64,000 nucleotides of DNA from Micromonospora rifamycinica (GCF_900090265.1 NZ_LT607752.1:4464001-4528000), one strand, 5' to 3'; counted from the first letter of the stretch, positions 25,057-33,162 are shown. Program-made: numbers and translations. The notes: generated by a model not told the origin, from the letters alone.

Positions 25057-25251
25057 TCAAGCTTGATCGATCAGCCCGGCGACGAACATGTGCCACGATG
25101 TAGGTGTGAACGTCAGGGCTGGCCCATGAGGATCCTTTGAGTCACGGACCGCGACCGTTCCCGGAAGGTTGTCGGCGACCTCGACACAAGCTCCACCATT
25201 GGAACTGCTGCGGCTACTCTTGCGCCATCGCGCGCCGGTCAGCTCATCCAT
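25057..25251 (-). CDS. DUF397 domain-containing protein
   Basis: 64 residues: LTGARWRKSSRSSSNGGACVE-type start, VADNLPGTVAVRDSKDP block and TSWHMFVAGL end. The ATG lies inside the end of the Xre gene (13-base overlap) with a GAGGG site, so it is translationally coupled to the regulator, the usual arrangement for Xre-DUF397 pairs. The tandem copy downstream differs mainly in the first 20 and last 5 residues. Probably binds the DUF5753 part of the regulator; whether the pair acts as a toxin-antitoxin or as a signalling pair is not settled. Confidence 0.9.
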   Translation of the reverse strand: MDELTGARWRKSSRSSSNGGACVEVADNLPGTVAVRDSKDPHGPALTFTPTSWHMFVAGLIDQA

Positions 25252-25985
25252 GATCGTGCCCTCAGGAATTCGATGGTCTGGTCGCGCGGCAGCGCTACCG
25301 ACCTGACTGTATCCCAGACCTCCCAAAGGGAGGCAACGTCCTTGGTGATGCGTCCCGCGGCCTGATCGTCCAGGTAGCCGACCTCCTCACCGTCCGGTGT
25401 GCTCGCAATGATGAACGGTCCTGCCTGACCTGGGTGCAGCCCGGCGCGTAGCGGCAGGACATGGACCATCAGATTCGGTCGCTTGGCTAGCTCTACCAGG
25501 TGATCCAACTGGGGAGTCATGACGTCGGGGGTTCCCCGGTGCAGGGCTGCCTCGTCGATCACGAACACGAGCAACGGCGGCCGTGCTCGGTCGAGGACGG
25601 CCGCCTGCCGCTGTAGGCGGGATTCCACATGATCCTCTGCATCGGCGGCGAGCGGACCGCTGGCGATGATGGCGCGTGCGTAGTCGGGGGTCTGGAGTAC
25701 GCCCGGCAGTACGGCGCTCTCGAACCATCGCAGACCGGATGCCTCCCGCTCGATCTCGGCCCACGGTCTGAACCATGCCGGCTCGCGCTTCTTCAGAATG
25801 TCCGGCCAAAGTTCCTCAATGTCCTTGCCCAGGATCTCGGCAACCTTGGCACGGTGGCGAGTTTGGGGAATCCGTCCCTGGTTCACCCACCGGGCCGCTG
25901 TCTTCGGATCAACTCCGATCTGAGATGCGAGGCTTTCGGCGGTCTCACCGATCGCAGCCATCGCTCTCTGAACTGCCCGATTCAC
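25239..25985 (-). CDS. Xre-type helix-turn-helix regulator with DUF5753
   Basis: 248 residues. An N-terminal Xre helix-turn-helix (ETAESLASQIGVDPKTAARWVNQGRIPQ-like region, about residues 10-50) is followed by a DUF5753 domain: FRPWAEIEREASGLRWFESAVLPGVLQT, then RLQRQAAVL, FVIDEAALHR and VLPLRAG, which are standard for the family. The GTG at 25985 follows GGAGGA; an open frame continues upstream without similarity. It is the first gene of a leftward operon with two DUF397 genes and probably regulates the divergent region to 26196. Confidence 0.92.
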   Translation of the reverse strand: MNRAVQRAMAAIGETAESLASQIGVDPKTAARWVNQGRIPQTRHRAKVAEILGKDIEELWPDILKKREPAWFRPWAEIEREASGLRWFESAVLPGVLQTPDYARAIIASGPLAADAEDHVESRLQRQAAVLDRARPPLLVFVIDEAALHRGTPDVMTPQLDHLVELAKRPNLMVHVLPLRAGLHPGQAGPFIIASTPDGEEVGYLDDQAAGRITKDVASLWEVWDTVRSVALPRDQTIEFLRARSWMS

Positions 25986-26196
25986 CCACGCTCCTCCGAA
26001 TGAACGTCCCGAATGTCTGCGGTACACAATGCTACGCGGTGTCACTGGTCCGCAACCCTGGGCAAGGTTTGCCTAGGGCGGCGCTGTCGGTAGTGGTCGA
26101 GAGCTGGCGACGGCGTCTGCCGGAGGGGCCGTCCGCGGAAGGGAGGTCGGCCCCTCCTCTACACCAACGCGGACACACCGATGCAGAGGAGACGCC

Positions 26197-26400
26197 GTGC
26201 CCAGGGAGAAGCCAAAGCCCGAGAAAAGCCCGAGGCCCGCGCCCAGTCCGGAGCCCGCCCCTGACCCCGGGCCGCCCGCGCGCCCGATCGTGCCCGGACC
26301 TATCGGGCCGTTCGTTCCGCCGTACCGCGGGCCGGGGCGGATGTTCGGCGTCGTGCCGGCGCATCGATGGGTGTCCAGCCGGAACCAGGGGCCACGGTGA
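26197..26400 (+). CDS. Small proline-rich hypothetical protein
   Basis: 67 residues from a GTG with a good GAGGAG site eight bases upstream. Residues 1-50 are Pro/Lys/Glu-rich (KPKPEKSPRPAPSPEPAPDPGPP), probably disordered; the rest (GPFVPPYRGPGRMFGVVPAHRW) has no recognised domain. The stop overlaps the next GTG (GTGA), so three small genes are translated as a coupled set. Function unknown; the coupling and ribosome site are the main reasons to call it a gene. Confidence 0.6.
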   Translation: MPREKPKPEKSPRPAPSPEPAPDPGPPARPIVPGPIGPFVPPYRGPGRMFGVVPAHRWVSSRNQGPR

Positions 26401-26801
26401 CCACGCCGCAGGTCAAGTCGGGAGAGGTGCTGTACCTGTCGCGCGCCGCCAGCGTGCAGTTCATCCGGCCGATCACGGTCCGGGTCATCCGGGTGCTGAC
26501 CGACTGGCACACGTACGACGGGTGGGTGTGGATCGACGCGTACCAGCTGAATGCTGCCGGCGACGCGGTACGGCGGCGGACCCTCTTCCTGATGCCGGCG
26601 GGTGTGCGCCGGCCCGCCCCGCCGCCGGGACGCGTGGCCACCCGGCGAGCCCCGCCGCCGCCGGAACGCGTCGCCATCCGGGCCGTCCCGGCTGGCCCGG
26701 CCGGGCGGGGTGGGGCGACGATCCCACCGCGGGGGGCGGCCGTCCCGCTGGGCGTTCGGTCCGGTCGGGGGCGGGCGTGCAGGTCGGCGGGGACGCGGTG
26801 A
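26397..26801 (+). CDS. Hypothetical small beta-rich protein
   Basis: 134 residues. The first 65 (VKSGEVLYLSRAASVQFIRPITVRVIRVL, WHTYDGWVWIDAYQLNAAGDAV) alternate hydrophobic and polar residues like a small beta-barrel; the C-terminal half is low complexity with two RPAPPPGRVATR-like repeats and Gly/Arg-rich sequence. I do not recognise the family. Both ends overlap neighbours by GTGA, so it is the middle gene of a coupled trio divergent from the Xre/DUF397 operon. Confidence 0.65.
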   Translation: MTTPQVKSGEVLYLSRAASVQFIRPITVRVIRVLTDWHTYDGWVWIDAYQLNAAGDAVRRRTLFLMPAGVRRPAPPPGRVATRRAPPPPERVAIRAVPAGPAGRGGATIPPRGAAVPLGVRSGRGRACRSAGTR

Positions 26802-27052
26802 CCGGGCCGCTGCCGGGCCGGCACTCGCCGGTGCGGCCGATCTGGCTGTGCCGGGTCGATGCGAACCCGTGGCCGTGCGGGGAGGCGAAACTCGCCCTCC
26901 TCGCCAGGTACGACGGCGACCGGCCCGGACTGCTCGCCCTGCTGGCCAGCTTGTCGGCGGAGGCGACCGAACACCTGACGCAGCTCGACAACGGTCGTCG
27001 GATCGACCTGACCGACCGTTTCCTGGCCTGGGTCCGCCCGGCGGATCACTGA
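26798..27052 (+). CDS. Small conserved actinobacterial protein (WLCRV...WPC type)
   Basis: 84 residues. The pattern IWLCRVDANPWPCGEAKLALLARY near the N-terminus (W-x-C-x-V ... W-P-C-x-x-A), followed by a helical middle and RFLAWVRPADH at the end, matches a very common but uncharacterised actinobacterial gene often found beside Xre/DUF397 loci. Two cysteines 12 residues apart could bind a metal or be redox active. GTG start in a GTGA overlap with the previous gene. Part of a coupled trio; ends 50 bp before a perfect 24-bp hairpin. Confidence 0.75.
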   Translation: MTGPLPGRHSPVRPIWLCRVDANPWPCGEAKLALLARYDGDRPGLLALLASLSAEATEHLTQLDNGRRIDLTDRFLAWVRPADH

Positions 27053-27102
27053 TCTCCCAGCCCGGGCCGACGTGTCCCCGCTGGCCGCGGCAGTGCCTGC
27101 CG

Positions 27103-27156
27103 GTGGATTGTGGAGAGTTGTTGCCGTCAGGGCGGCAACAACTCTCCACAATCCAC
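27103..27156. terminator. Perfect 24-bp stem hairpin between convergent genes
   Basis: Arms 27103-27126 and 27133-27156 are perfectly complementary over 24 bases with a 6-base loop TCAGGG; the sequence reads GTGGATTGTGGAGAG...CTCTCCACAATCCAC. It lies 50 bp past the end of the small-gene trio and 95 bp past the fdhD stop, so it can end transcription from both sides. No T-run. Confidence 0.75.
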
Positions 27157-27251
27157 GCCGACTCTCCCGGTCCGGGCGGGCGTGGTCTCCACCATCCGCG
27201 CCGACCGTCCGGCGTCAGGACCAGGGTGCGGGGTCAGACTGGGGTGCGGGG

Positions 27252-28106
27252 TCAGGAGGTGACGCGCTGCGGGCGGGTGTAGACGTTCATGGTGCGGCCA
27301 CGGAGGAAGCCGACCAGGGTCATTCCCGCCTCGTCGGCCAGGTCGGCGGCGAGGGTGCTCGGTGCGGAGACCGCCGCCAGCAGCGGCAGCCCGGCCATCC
27401 ACGCCTTCTGGGTCAGCTCGAAGCTCGCCCGACCGGACACCAGCAGCAGGTGACCCGCAAGTGGCAGCCGTCGTTGCCGGACCGCCCAGCCGACCACCTT
27501 GTCCACCGCGTTGTGCCGGCCGACGTCCTCGCGCAGCACCACCAGTTCGCCGTCCGGGGTGAACAGGCCCGCCGCGTGCAGGCCGCCGGTGCGGTCGAAG
27601 GCGCGCTGCGCGACGCGCAGCCGGTCGGGTAGCTCGGCCAGCAGCTTCGCCGGTACGGTGAGCGGGTCGTCCGCGACGGTGAAGCGGGACCGGGTACGCA
27701 CCGCGTCGATGCTGGCCTTGCCGCACACCCCGCAGGAACTGGTCGTGTAGAAGTTGCGCGCCGGATCGACCGCCGGTGCCGGCACGCCGGGTGCGAGCAC
27801 CACGTCGACCACGTTGTACGTGTTCGGTGTCTCCGCCCCGGAACAGAGCTGGGCGGTCTGCACGTCGGCGTCGGTGCGGATCAGCCCCTCGGTCAGCAGG
27901 AAGCCGATGGCCAGGTCGAGGTCGTCACCGGGGGTACGCATGGTCACCGCCAGTGGCCGGCGTCGACCCGGGCCGCCCGGCCCGACCCGGATCTCCAGCG
28001 GCTCCTCCACGGCGAGCGTGTCCGGTCGGCGCAGCGCCACCCGGGCGTCGTCCGCCGCGTCGAGGTCGATCCGGAGCACGCTCCGCCGGTCAGTGGCCCG
28101 TCCCAT
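27252..28106 (-). CDS. fdhD: Formate dehydrogenase accessory sulfurtransferase FdhD
   Basis: 284 residues. FdhD transfers sulfur from a cysteine desulfurase to the bis-MGD cofactor, required for formate dehydrogenase activity. Visible: EEPLEIRV near the N-terminus, TPGDDLDLAIGFLLTEGLI, the sulfur-carrying loop TSSCGVCGKASI near residue 125 with both cysteines, REDVGRHNAVDKVVGWA and LLVSGRASFELTQKAWMAG. Start at the ATG at 28106 with an AGGA site. It fits with mobA next to it as another molybdenum enzyme maturation gene, although no formate dehydrogenase is in the window. Confidence 0.96.
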   Translation of the reverse strand: MGRATDRRSVLRIDLDAADDARVALRRPDTLAVEEPLEIRVGPGGPGRRRPLAVTMRTPGDDLDLAIGFLLTEGLIRTDADVQTAQLCSGAETPNTYNVVDVVLAPGVPAPAVDPARNFYTTSSCGVCGKASIDAVRTRSRFTVADDPLTVPAKLLAELPDRLRVAQRAFDRTGGLHAAGLFTPDGELVVLREDVGRHNAVDKVVGWAVRQRRLPLAGHLLLVSGRASFELTQKAWMAGLPLLAAVSAPSTLAADLADEAGMTLVGFLRGRTMNVYTRPQRVTS

Positions 28107-28135
28107 CCCGCCATCCTGCCCCGCCCACCCGATCC

Positions 28136-28260
28136 CCCGCACGGTGACGGCCCCGCACGCTCGCTTCCCGCACGGTGACGGCCCCGCACGCCCGATCCCC
28201 CGCGCGGCGACGGCCCTGCGCGCTCGCTTCCCGCACGGTGACGGCCCCGCCCGCTCCCCG
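28136..28260. repeat. Four tandem copies of a 31-bp GC-rich unit
   Basis: Head-to-tail units of 31-32 bases with core CCGCACGGTGACGGCCCCGCACGC; copies one and two differ mainly at the end, copy three has five or so changes, copy four is cut short. They sit between the divergent fdhD and mobA starts, so they separate the two promoters. Confidence 0.85.
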
Positions 28261-28353
28261 CACGTGGGGACCGGGCGTGACCGGGGCGCGGCGATGCCCG
28301 GCCCGGTCGGTTGACGGCCCCGCCCGGAGGGACCGGCCGGCTACCGTGACCGG

Positions 28354-28971
28354 ATGACGGAGTACGCGGCGGTGGTGCTGGCCGGTGGGGCGGCCCGCCG
28401 GATGGGCGGGCGGGACAAGCCGGCGGTGCCGGTGCACGGGCGGCCGATGCGGGACCGGGTGCTCGCCGCCGTCGCCGACGCCGTGCCCCGGGTGCTGGTC
28501 GGGCCGGGCGGGTCGCTCCCGCCCGACGTGCTGGTGACCCGGGAGGAGCCGGCCGGTGGTGGTCCGGTGGCCGCCACGGCGGCCGGGCTGGCCCTGCTTC
28601 ATCCTGATACGGCCGTCGTCGCCCTGCTCGCCGCCGACCTGCCGCTGCTCAGCCGCCCGGCCGTCGGCGTGCTGCTCGACGCGCTCGCCACCGGGGCCGG
28701 CCCGGGGGTTTCGGACGGCGTCTGCCTCCTCGACGACGGTGGGCGGCGGCAGCCGTTGTGCGGGGTGTGGCGGGTGCCGCCGTTGCGCGCCGCGCTGGAC
28801 CGGGTGGCCGCCCGCCGGGCGGAAGGCACCGGGCTGGCCGGGGCGTCGATGCGGGAACTGCTGGGCGAGCTGAGCGTGCGCGAGCTGTCCTGGTCCGCTG
28901 CCGGTCCGCCACCGTGGTTCGACTGCGACACTGACTCCGACGTACGCCGGGCGGAGGAGTGGACGCGATGA
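28354..28971 (+). CDS. mobA: Molybdenum cofactor guanylyltransferase MobA
   Basis: 205 residues. MobA attaches GMP from GTP to molybdopterin to make the MGD cofactor. N-terminal nucleotide loop VVLAGGAARRMGGRDKP, the EEPAGGGPVAATAAGL block, LLAADLPLL for the metal site and PLCGVWRV are all present; the family ends DCDTDSDVRRAEEW. ATG start. The stop overlaps the DUF6457 ATG (ATGA). It sits divergent from fdhD, which acts on the bis-MGD made with its help. Confidence 0.93.
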   Translation: MTEYAAVVLAGGAARRMGGRDKPAVPVHGRPMRDRVLAAVADAVPRVLVGPGGSLPPDVLVTREEPAGGGPVAATAAGLALLHPDTAVVALLAADLPLLSRPAVGVLLDALATGAGPGVSDGVCLLDDGGRRQPLCGVWRVPPLRAALDRVAARRAEGTGLAGASMRELLGELSVRELSWSAAGPPPWFDCDTDSDVRRAEEWTR

Positions 28972-29228
28972 CCGTGCTGGACGACTGGGTGACGGCGGCC
29001 TGCGCCGAGCTGGGCCTCGATCCGGCCGAGGTGTCGGTGCCGACCGTGCTGGACCTGGCCCGGGACGTCGCCCACCAGGTGCTGCGACCGGGTGCGCCGG
29101 TCACCGCGTACCTGCTGGGGGTGGCGGTCGGGCGTGGGGCGGACCCGGCTGCGGCGGCGGCCCGGCTCAGCGGGCTGGCCGCCGGGTGGCCGGTCGAGCT
29201 GGGCGGTCCGCGCCCCGACGCCCCCTGA
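28968..29228 (+). CDS. DUF6457 domain-containing protein
   Basis: 86 residues, all-helical: LDDWVTAACAELGLDPAEV, then VLDLARDVAHQVLRPGAPVTAYLLGVAVGRGADPAAAAARLSGLA. DUF6457 is a small actinobacterial family that is often downstream of or fused to mobA, as here with an ATGA overlap, so it is probably an accessory of MGD formation or of molybdopterin binding; this is an inference from neighbourhood. A GTG nine bases earlier is an alternative start. Confidence 0.88.
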   Translation: MTVLDDWVTAACAELGLDPAEVSVPTVLDLARDVAHQVLRPGAPVTAYLLGVAVGRGADPAAAAARLSGLAAGWPVELGGPRPDAP

Positions 29229-29362
29229 TCGGCCGGGGTCCGGCGCGGGACATCGGATCGCCCTGTCGACCGTGCGGTGCCGCCACGGTGTCCGATGCCG
29301 GTCGTGGTGGATTCGTACGCCGGCCCGCCTGGGTAGGGTGACCTTGACGGACGGAGGCGATC

Positions 29363-30475
29363 ATGACGGCGAAGCACCCCTCGAAGCCGACCGGTGATCG
29401 GCCCGGCACCTCGCCGGCGCACCACGATCACCACGATTCGGTCCTGCTGGACGAGCCGAGCACGGCCGACCTGCGGGCCAAGGTCACCGAGGCGTGGCGG
29501 GAGTTCGCGCGGGCACTGGCCGCCCGGCTGCGCGAGCTGCCCACCGGGGCGCAGCTCGAACTGACCCTGGACCCGACCGCCTCCGGAACGGGTGACGCGG
29601 TCTACTCGATCAGCGTGGCCGTTGGTGAGCAGGGCCGGATCTCCGCACGGGCGGTCGGCAACGCCACACTGCCGCAGGGCTTCCGGCTGGACCGCGCCGC
29701 GGTGGCCGACATGATCGCGCTCGGCTGGTCGCCGCCCGGCGTGGTGGCGGGTTCCGGCGAGCACTTCGGCCTGGACGGGTCGGCCGACGACGCCAGCAAG
29801 CTCGCCGGGCTGCTCTCCCGCACCCTGCGGGATGTGTACGGCGCCCCGCACCCGGCCTTCCTGGTCTACCTCAGCCAGGACGCCGAGGGCGAGTCGTTGC
29901 CGATCGAGGCGCTCGGCACCGCGCGTAGCGAGTTCGGCCCCGACCAGGACGTCGAGGCCGACCTGGACGAGGCGCTGGCCGCGGCGGCGAGCGCCCAGAA
30001 CGGCGACCAGGAGGTGCTGGACCTGCCGGAACGGGTCCGGACGGTGGTGTCGACCATGCTGAAGTCGACCTCCGACCACCTTCAGATCGACTCTGACGGG
30101 GACATCAACATCCGGGCCGGGTCGGCGATGGTCTTCGTCCGTGTCCGGGACAATCCGCCGCTGGTCGACGTGTTCTCGCCGGTGTTGACCGAGGTCGAGC
30201 CGACGGAACGGTTGTACGTGAAGCTCTCCGAGCTGACCAACCGGATGCCGATCGGCCGGCTGTACTGCGCCGATGACACCGTCTGGGCGTCCATCCCGGT
30301 CTTCGGCCGCAACTTCCAGGCCACCCACCTGATGCTGGCGGTGCAGGTGATGACCGGGCTCGCCGACGAGTTGGACGACCGGTTGCACGGCGAGTTCGGC
30401 GGGAAGCGGTTCTTCGGCGAGGGCGACAAGCCGGGCCGGGGCGACAGTGGGCACCGCACCGGCATGTACCTCTGA
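29363..30475 (+). CDS. YbjN/T3SS-chaperone-like (TY-Chap type) domain protein
   Basis: 370 residues with a GGAGG site before the ATG. A His/Asp-rich first 30 residues is followed by two alpha/beta domains. The C-terminal half (residues 240-350: HLQIDSDGDINIRAGSAMVFVRVRDNPPLVDVFSPVL, then TNRMPIGRLYCADDTVWASIPVFG and TGLADELDDRLHGEFGG) matches YbjN-like domains related to type III secretion chaperones. These are common in actinobacteria and have been proposed as chaperones or adaptors. No secretion genes are nearby. Cytosolic, single gene. Confidence 0.82.
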   Translation: MTAKHPSKPTGDRPGTSPAHHDHHDSVLLDEPSTADLRAKVTEAWREFARALAARLRELPTGAQLELTLDPTASGTGDAVYSISVAVGEQGRISARAVGNATLPQGFRLDRAAVADMIALGWSPPGVVAGSGEHFGLDGSADDASKLAGLLSRTLRDVYGAPHPAFLVYLSQDAEGESLPIEALGTARSEFGPDQDVEADLDEALAAAASAQNGDQEVLDLPERVRTVVSTMLKSTSDHLQIDSDGDINIRAGSAMVFVRVRDNPPLVDVFSPVLTEVEPTERLYVKLSELTNRMPIGRLYCADDTVWASIPVFGRNFQATHLMLAVQVMTGLADELDDRLHGEFGGKRFFGEGDKPGRGDSGHRTGMYL

Positions 30476-30529
30476 TCCACCGCCCGGAGGCCGGCACGGG
30501 GATCCACCGCCGTGGAGGCCGGCCCCGGA

Positions 30530-30988
30530 TCAGGGGGTGGACGGGCCGACGCCGGGCGACTCGACCAGCCGGGAGAGCACGATGGTGCTCCGGCTGGAGG
30601 TGACGAACGGTTCCGCCCGGAGCCGTTCCAGCGCCTCCTCCAGGTGGGAGATGTCGGCGGCGCGCAGGTGCACGAGCGCGTCGGCCTCCCCGGAGACGGT
30701 GTAGGCACCGACCACCTCGGGGTGCCGCCGGGCGGCCAGCGCCAGCTGGGTGGGCGTGGTCCGGCCGGCGCAGAACAGCTCCACGAACGCCTCGGTGGTC
30801 CAGCCGACGGCGGCCGGGTCCACCACGGCGGTGAAGCCCCGGATCACCCCGGTGGCCCGGAGCCGGTCCACCCGGCGTTTGACCGCCGGCGCGGACAGTG
30901 ACACCCGGGAGCCGATGTCGGCGTACGAGGTCCGGGCGTCCGCCACGAGCAACGCAATGATTCGCTGGTCTACCGCGTCTATCTGCAA
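30530..30988 (-). CDS. Lrp/AsnC family transcriptional regulator
   Basis: 152 residues from a TTG at 30988, with AGAGGCGG five bases upstream; an earlier TTG at 31009 is in frame but has no site. N-terminal helix-turn-helix (LQIDAVDQRIIALLVADARTSYADIGSRVSLSAPAVKRRVDRL in the first 45 residues) and a C-terminal RAM ligand domain (VDPAAVGWTTEAFVELF, VVGAYTVSGEADALVHLRAADISHLEEALERL). Divergent from the dimethylargininase with only about 60 bp between, so it probably controls that gene in response to arginine or ornithine-type effectors. Confidence 0.93.
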   Translation of the reverse strand: MQIDAVDQRIIALLVADARTSYADIGSRVSLSAPAVKRRVDRLRATGVIRGFTAVVDPAAVGWTTEAFVELFCAGRTTPTQLALAARRHPEVVGAYTVSGEADALVHLRAADISHLEEALERLRAEPFVTSSRSTIVLSRLVESPGVGPSTP

Positions 30989-31047
30989 CGATCCGCCTCT
31001 GGGAAGCAATATTTCTGGCTGTTACCAAACTTCTACGCTACCTACCC
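30989..31047. promoter_or_regulatory. Short divergent promoter of Lrp regulator and dimethylargininase
   Basis: An AT-richer stretch (AATATTTCTGGCTGTTACCAAAC) with a TACGCT hexamer at 31034-31039 that fits an actinobacterial -10 for the rightward gene. If so, the transcript would begin at about the TTG start codon, that is, leaderless. An Lrp operator is likely here but not identifiable by eye. Confidence 0.45.
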
Positions 31048-31881
31048 TTGGTCACCGTGGACCAGCAGCGCTTGCCGCGAAAGCGGACATATCTCATGTG
31101 CTCCCCGGAGCACTTCGCGGTCGAGTACGCCATCAACCCGTGGATGGACGTCACCACCGACGTCGACACCGCGTTGGCGGTCGAGCAGTGGGACCGGCTG
31201 CGGGGCACGCTGGTGGGTCTCGGCCACGAGGTGCACCTGCTGACCCCGGCGGCGGGGCTGCCGGACATGGTATTCGCGGCCAACGGGGCCTTCGTGGTGG
31301 ACGGGACGGTCTACGGCGCACAGTTCAAGCACGAGCAGCGGGCCGCCGAGGCCGCCGCGCACCGGACGTTCTACCAGGACCACGGCTGGCACGTCATCGC
31401 CCCGGGCGAGACCAACGAGGGCGAGGGTGACTTCGCCTACCTGCCGGAGGCGCACGGCGGGCTGATCCTGGCCGGGTACGGCTTCCGTACCGAGCTGTCG
31501 GCGCACGCCGAGGCGCAGGAGGCGCTGGGCCGGCCGGTGGTGTCGCTGCGCCTGGTCGACCCGCGCTTCTACCACCTGGACGTGGCGCTCGCCTCGATCG
31601 ACGACGGCAACGTCGCGTACTTCCCGGGGGCCTTCTCGGCGGCCAGCCAGCGGGTGCTCGCCCAGCTCTTTCCGGACGCGGTGCTCGCCGACGACGAGGA
31701 CGCGCTGGCCTTCGGCCTGAACCTGGTCAGCGACGGGGCGAACGTGGTGCTCAACAGCGACGCGACCCGGCTGGCCGGGAAGCTGAAGGCAGCCGGGTAC
31801 ACCCCGGTGCCGGTCGAGCTGGCCGAGCTGAAGAAGGGCGGCGGCAGCGTCAAGTGCTGCATCGCCGAGCTGCGCCCCTGA
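31048..31881 (+). CDS. ddaH: Dimethylargininase-type amidinohydrolase
   Basis: 277 residues of the guanidine-modifying superfamily. Closest to N-omega,N-omega-dimethylarginine dimethylaminohydrolase, which releases citrulline and dimethylamine. Seen: LMCSPEHFAVEYAINPWM near residue 17, PDMVFAANGAFV, EGEGDF, the catalytic His in FYHLDVAL near 170 and the active-site cysteine in GSVKCCIAEL near the C-terminus. Start is uncertain: TTG 31048 follows a TACGCT -10-like box, GTG 31057 is the next option. In many actinobacteria this gene pairs with ornithine aminotransferase and an Lrp regulator; here only the Lrp gene is present. Confidence 0.88.
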   Translation: MVTVDQQRLPRKRTYLMCSPEHFAVEYAINPWMDVTTDVDTALAVEQWDRLRGTLVGLGHEVHLLTPAAGLPDMVFAANGAFVVDGTVYGAQFKHEQRAAEAAAHRTFYQDHGWHVIAPGETNEGEGDFAYLPEAHGGLILAGYGFRTELSAHAEAQEALGRPVVSLRLVDPRFYHLDVALASIDDGNVAYFPGAFSAASQRVLAQLFPDAVLADDEDALAFGLNLVSDGANVVLNSDATRLAGKLKAAGYTPVPVELAELKKGGGSVKCCIAELRP

Positions 31882-31917
31882 CCGACCCGGAGCCCGCCAC
31901 AAGCGAAGCGGGTGCCC

Positions 31918-33132
31918 TCAGCCGAGGGTGGCGATCTCGTTGATCAGGACGTTGGAGAGCAGTCGGCCGTCGAACTGCACCTTGCGCAGGTACCACTTCT
32001 GCTGCGGGGTACGCGGCTGGTTGAACTGCCACGGCCCGCGCGGGCTGTCGATCTGGCCGATCTTGCCCAGCGCCAGGTTGACCTGCTGCGGGGTGGGCTC
32101 CGCGCCGGCCAGTCGGATCGCCTTGTCGAGCACCTGCGCGGCGTCGTAGGAGGCCATCGCGTAGGTGCTGGGGGAGACGTTGTAGGTCTTGCGGTACGCC
32201 GAGGCGAACGTCCGGTTGGCGGTGTTGTTGAGGTCGGCCGAGTAGTTCAGCGCGGTCTGGATGGTGCCGGCCTTGAGGCTGTCGTCCGCGTTGACCAGGG
32301 TCGAGCGCAGGTCGGAGAGGATGTTGCCCTCGGTCAGGAAGCCGGGCGCGTAGATGTCACCGAACCAGCGGCTGCGGCGTAGCTGCCGAATGAACTGTTC
32401 GCCCGCGGCGCCGGAGTAGAAGCAGAAGATCCCGTCCGGCTGACGGCTGAGCGCCTCGCTGATCTGCGCGCCGTACTCGTTCTCGCCCGGGGCGGGGTTG
32501 GCGGTGGTGAGGATGGGCTCGCCGACGATCCGCGGGTCGTCGGTGCCGAAGCCGTCGCGGAACCCCTTGATCACGTCGAGGCTGGCGGTGCCCTCCGGCG
32601 CGACGATGGCGAGCCGGCTGTCGGTGGGCAGTGTTCGCCGCAGGTACGACCCGAGCGCCCGGCCCGGCTCGTCCAGCACGTACGACGTCCGCCAGATGTA
32701 GACGACGCTCTGCAGGCTGGGCGGGGAGGCGTTGGAGCCGATCAGCGGCACCCGGGCCTTCTCCACCGCGTCCCGGATGCCGGACATCACCGTCGAGTTG
32801 ACCACGCCGGTCATGGCGAGCACGTTCTGGCCGAGCAGCTTGTCGACGGCGGCCTGGCCGCTCTTGGCGTTGTCGCCCTCGTCGACCGTCACCACGGTCG
32901 CCGGATGCCCGCCGAGCTGCTGCCCGTTCATCGCCAGGAAGAGCTGGAAGCCGTTCTCGATGTCCTCGCCGATCGCCTTGCCGTCACCGTTCTCCGGCCT
33001 GATCAGGCCGATCTTGACGGGGCTGCCGACGGGCGGCGTCTCGGTGTCGTCCGTGCCGCAGGCGGCGGCCAGTCCGGTGGTACCGAGCGCGGCCAGCAGC
33101 TGGAGGGCCCGCCTGCGGTTCATCTGCGACAC
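31918..33132 (-). CDS. Branched-chain amino acid-type substrate-binding lipoprotein
   Basis: 404 residues. Signal peptide of the lipoprotein type: RRRALQLLAALGTTGLAAAC with the lipobox cysteine about residue 25. Mature part is a LivJ-type periplasmic-binding fold: VKIGLIRPENGDGKAIGEDIENGFQLFL, VTVDEGDNAKSGQAAVDKLL, MTGVVNSTVMSG, PLIGSNASPPSL, YIWRTSYVLDEPGRALG and YDAAQVLDKAI. GTG at 33132 is preferred because GGAAGG lies seven bases ahead; the ATG at 33123 is an alternative. No permease or ATPase genes are adjacent, so it is an orphan receptor or serves a transporter encoded elsewhere. Confidence 0.92.
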   Translation of the reverse strand: MSQMNRRRALQLLAALGTTGLAAACGTDDTETPPVGSPVKIGLIRPENGDGKAIGEDIENGFQLFLAMNGQQLGGHPATVVTVDEGDNAKSGQAAVDKLLGQNVLAMTGVVNSTVMSGIRDAVEKARVPLIGSNASPPSLQSVVYIWRTSYVLDEPGRALGSYLRRTLPTDSRLAIVAPEGTASLDVIKGFRDGFGTDDPRIVGEPILTTANPAPGENEYGAQISEALSRQPDGIFCFYSGAAGEQFIRQLRRSRWFGDIYAPGFLTEGNILSDLRSTLVNADDSLKAGTIQTALNYSADLNNTANRTFASAYRKTYNVSPSTYAMASYDAAQVLDKAIRLAGAEPTPQQVNLALGKIGQIDSPRGPWQFNQPRTPQQKWYLRKVQFDGRLLSNVLINEIATLG

Positions 33133-33162
33133 CGAAAATCCTTCCGGGAGCATTGCCGGGCG

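Noticed and set aside
28136..28260. CRISPR-like array
   Set aside because: Head-to-tail repeats without spacers.
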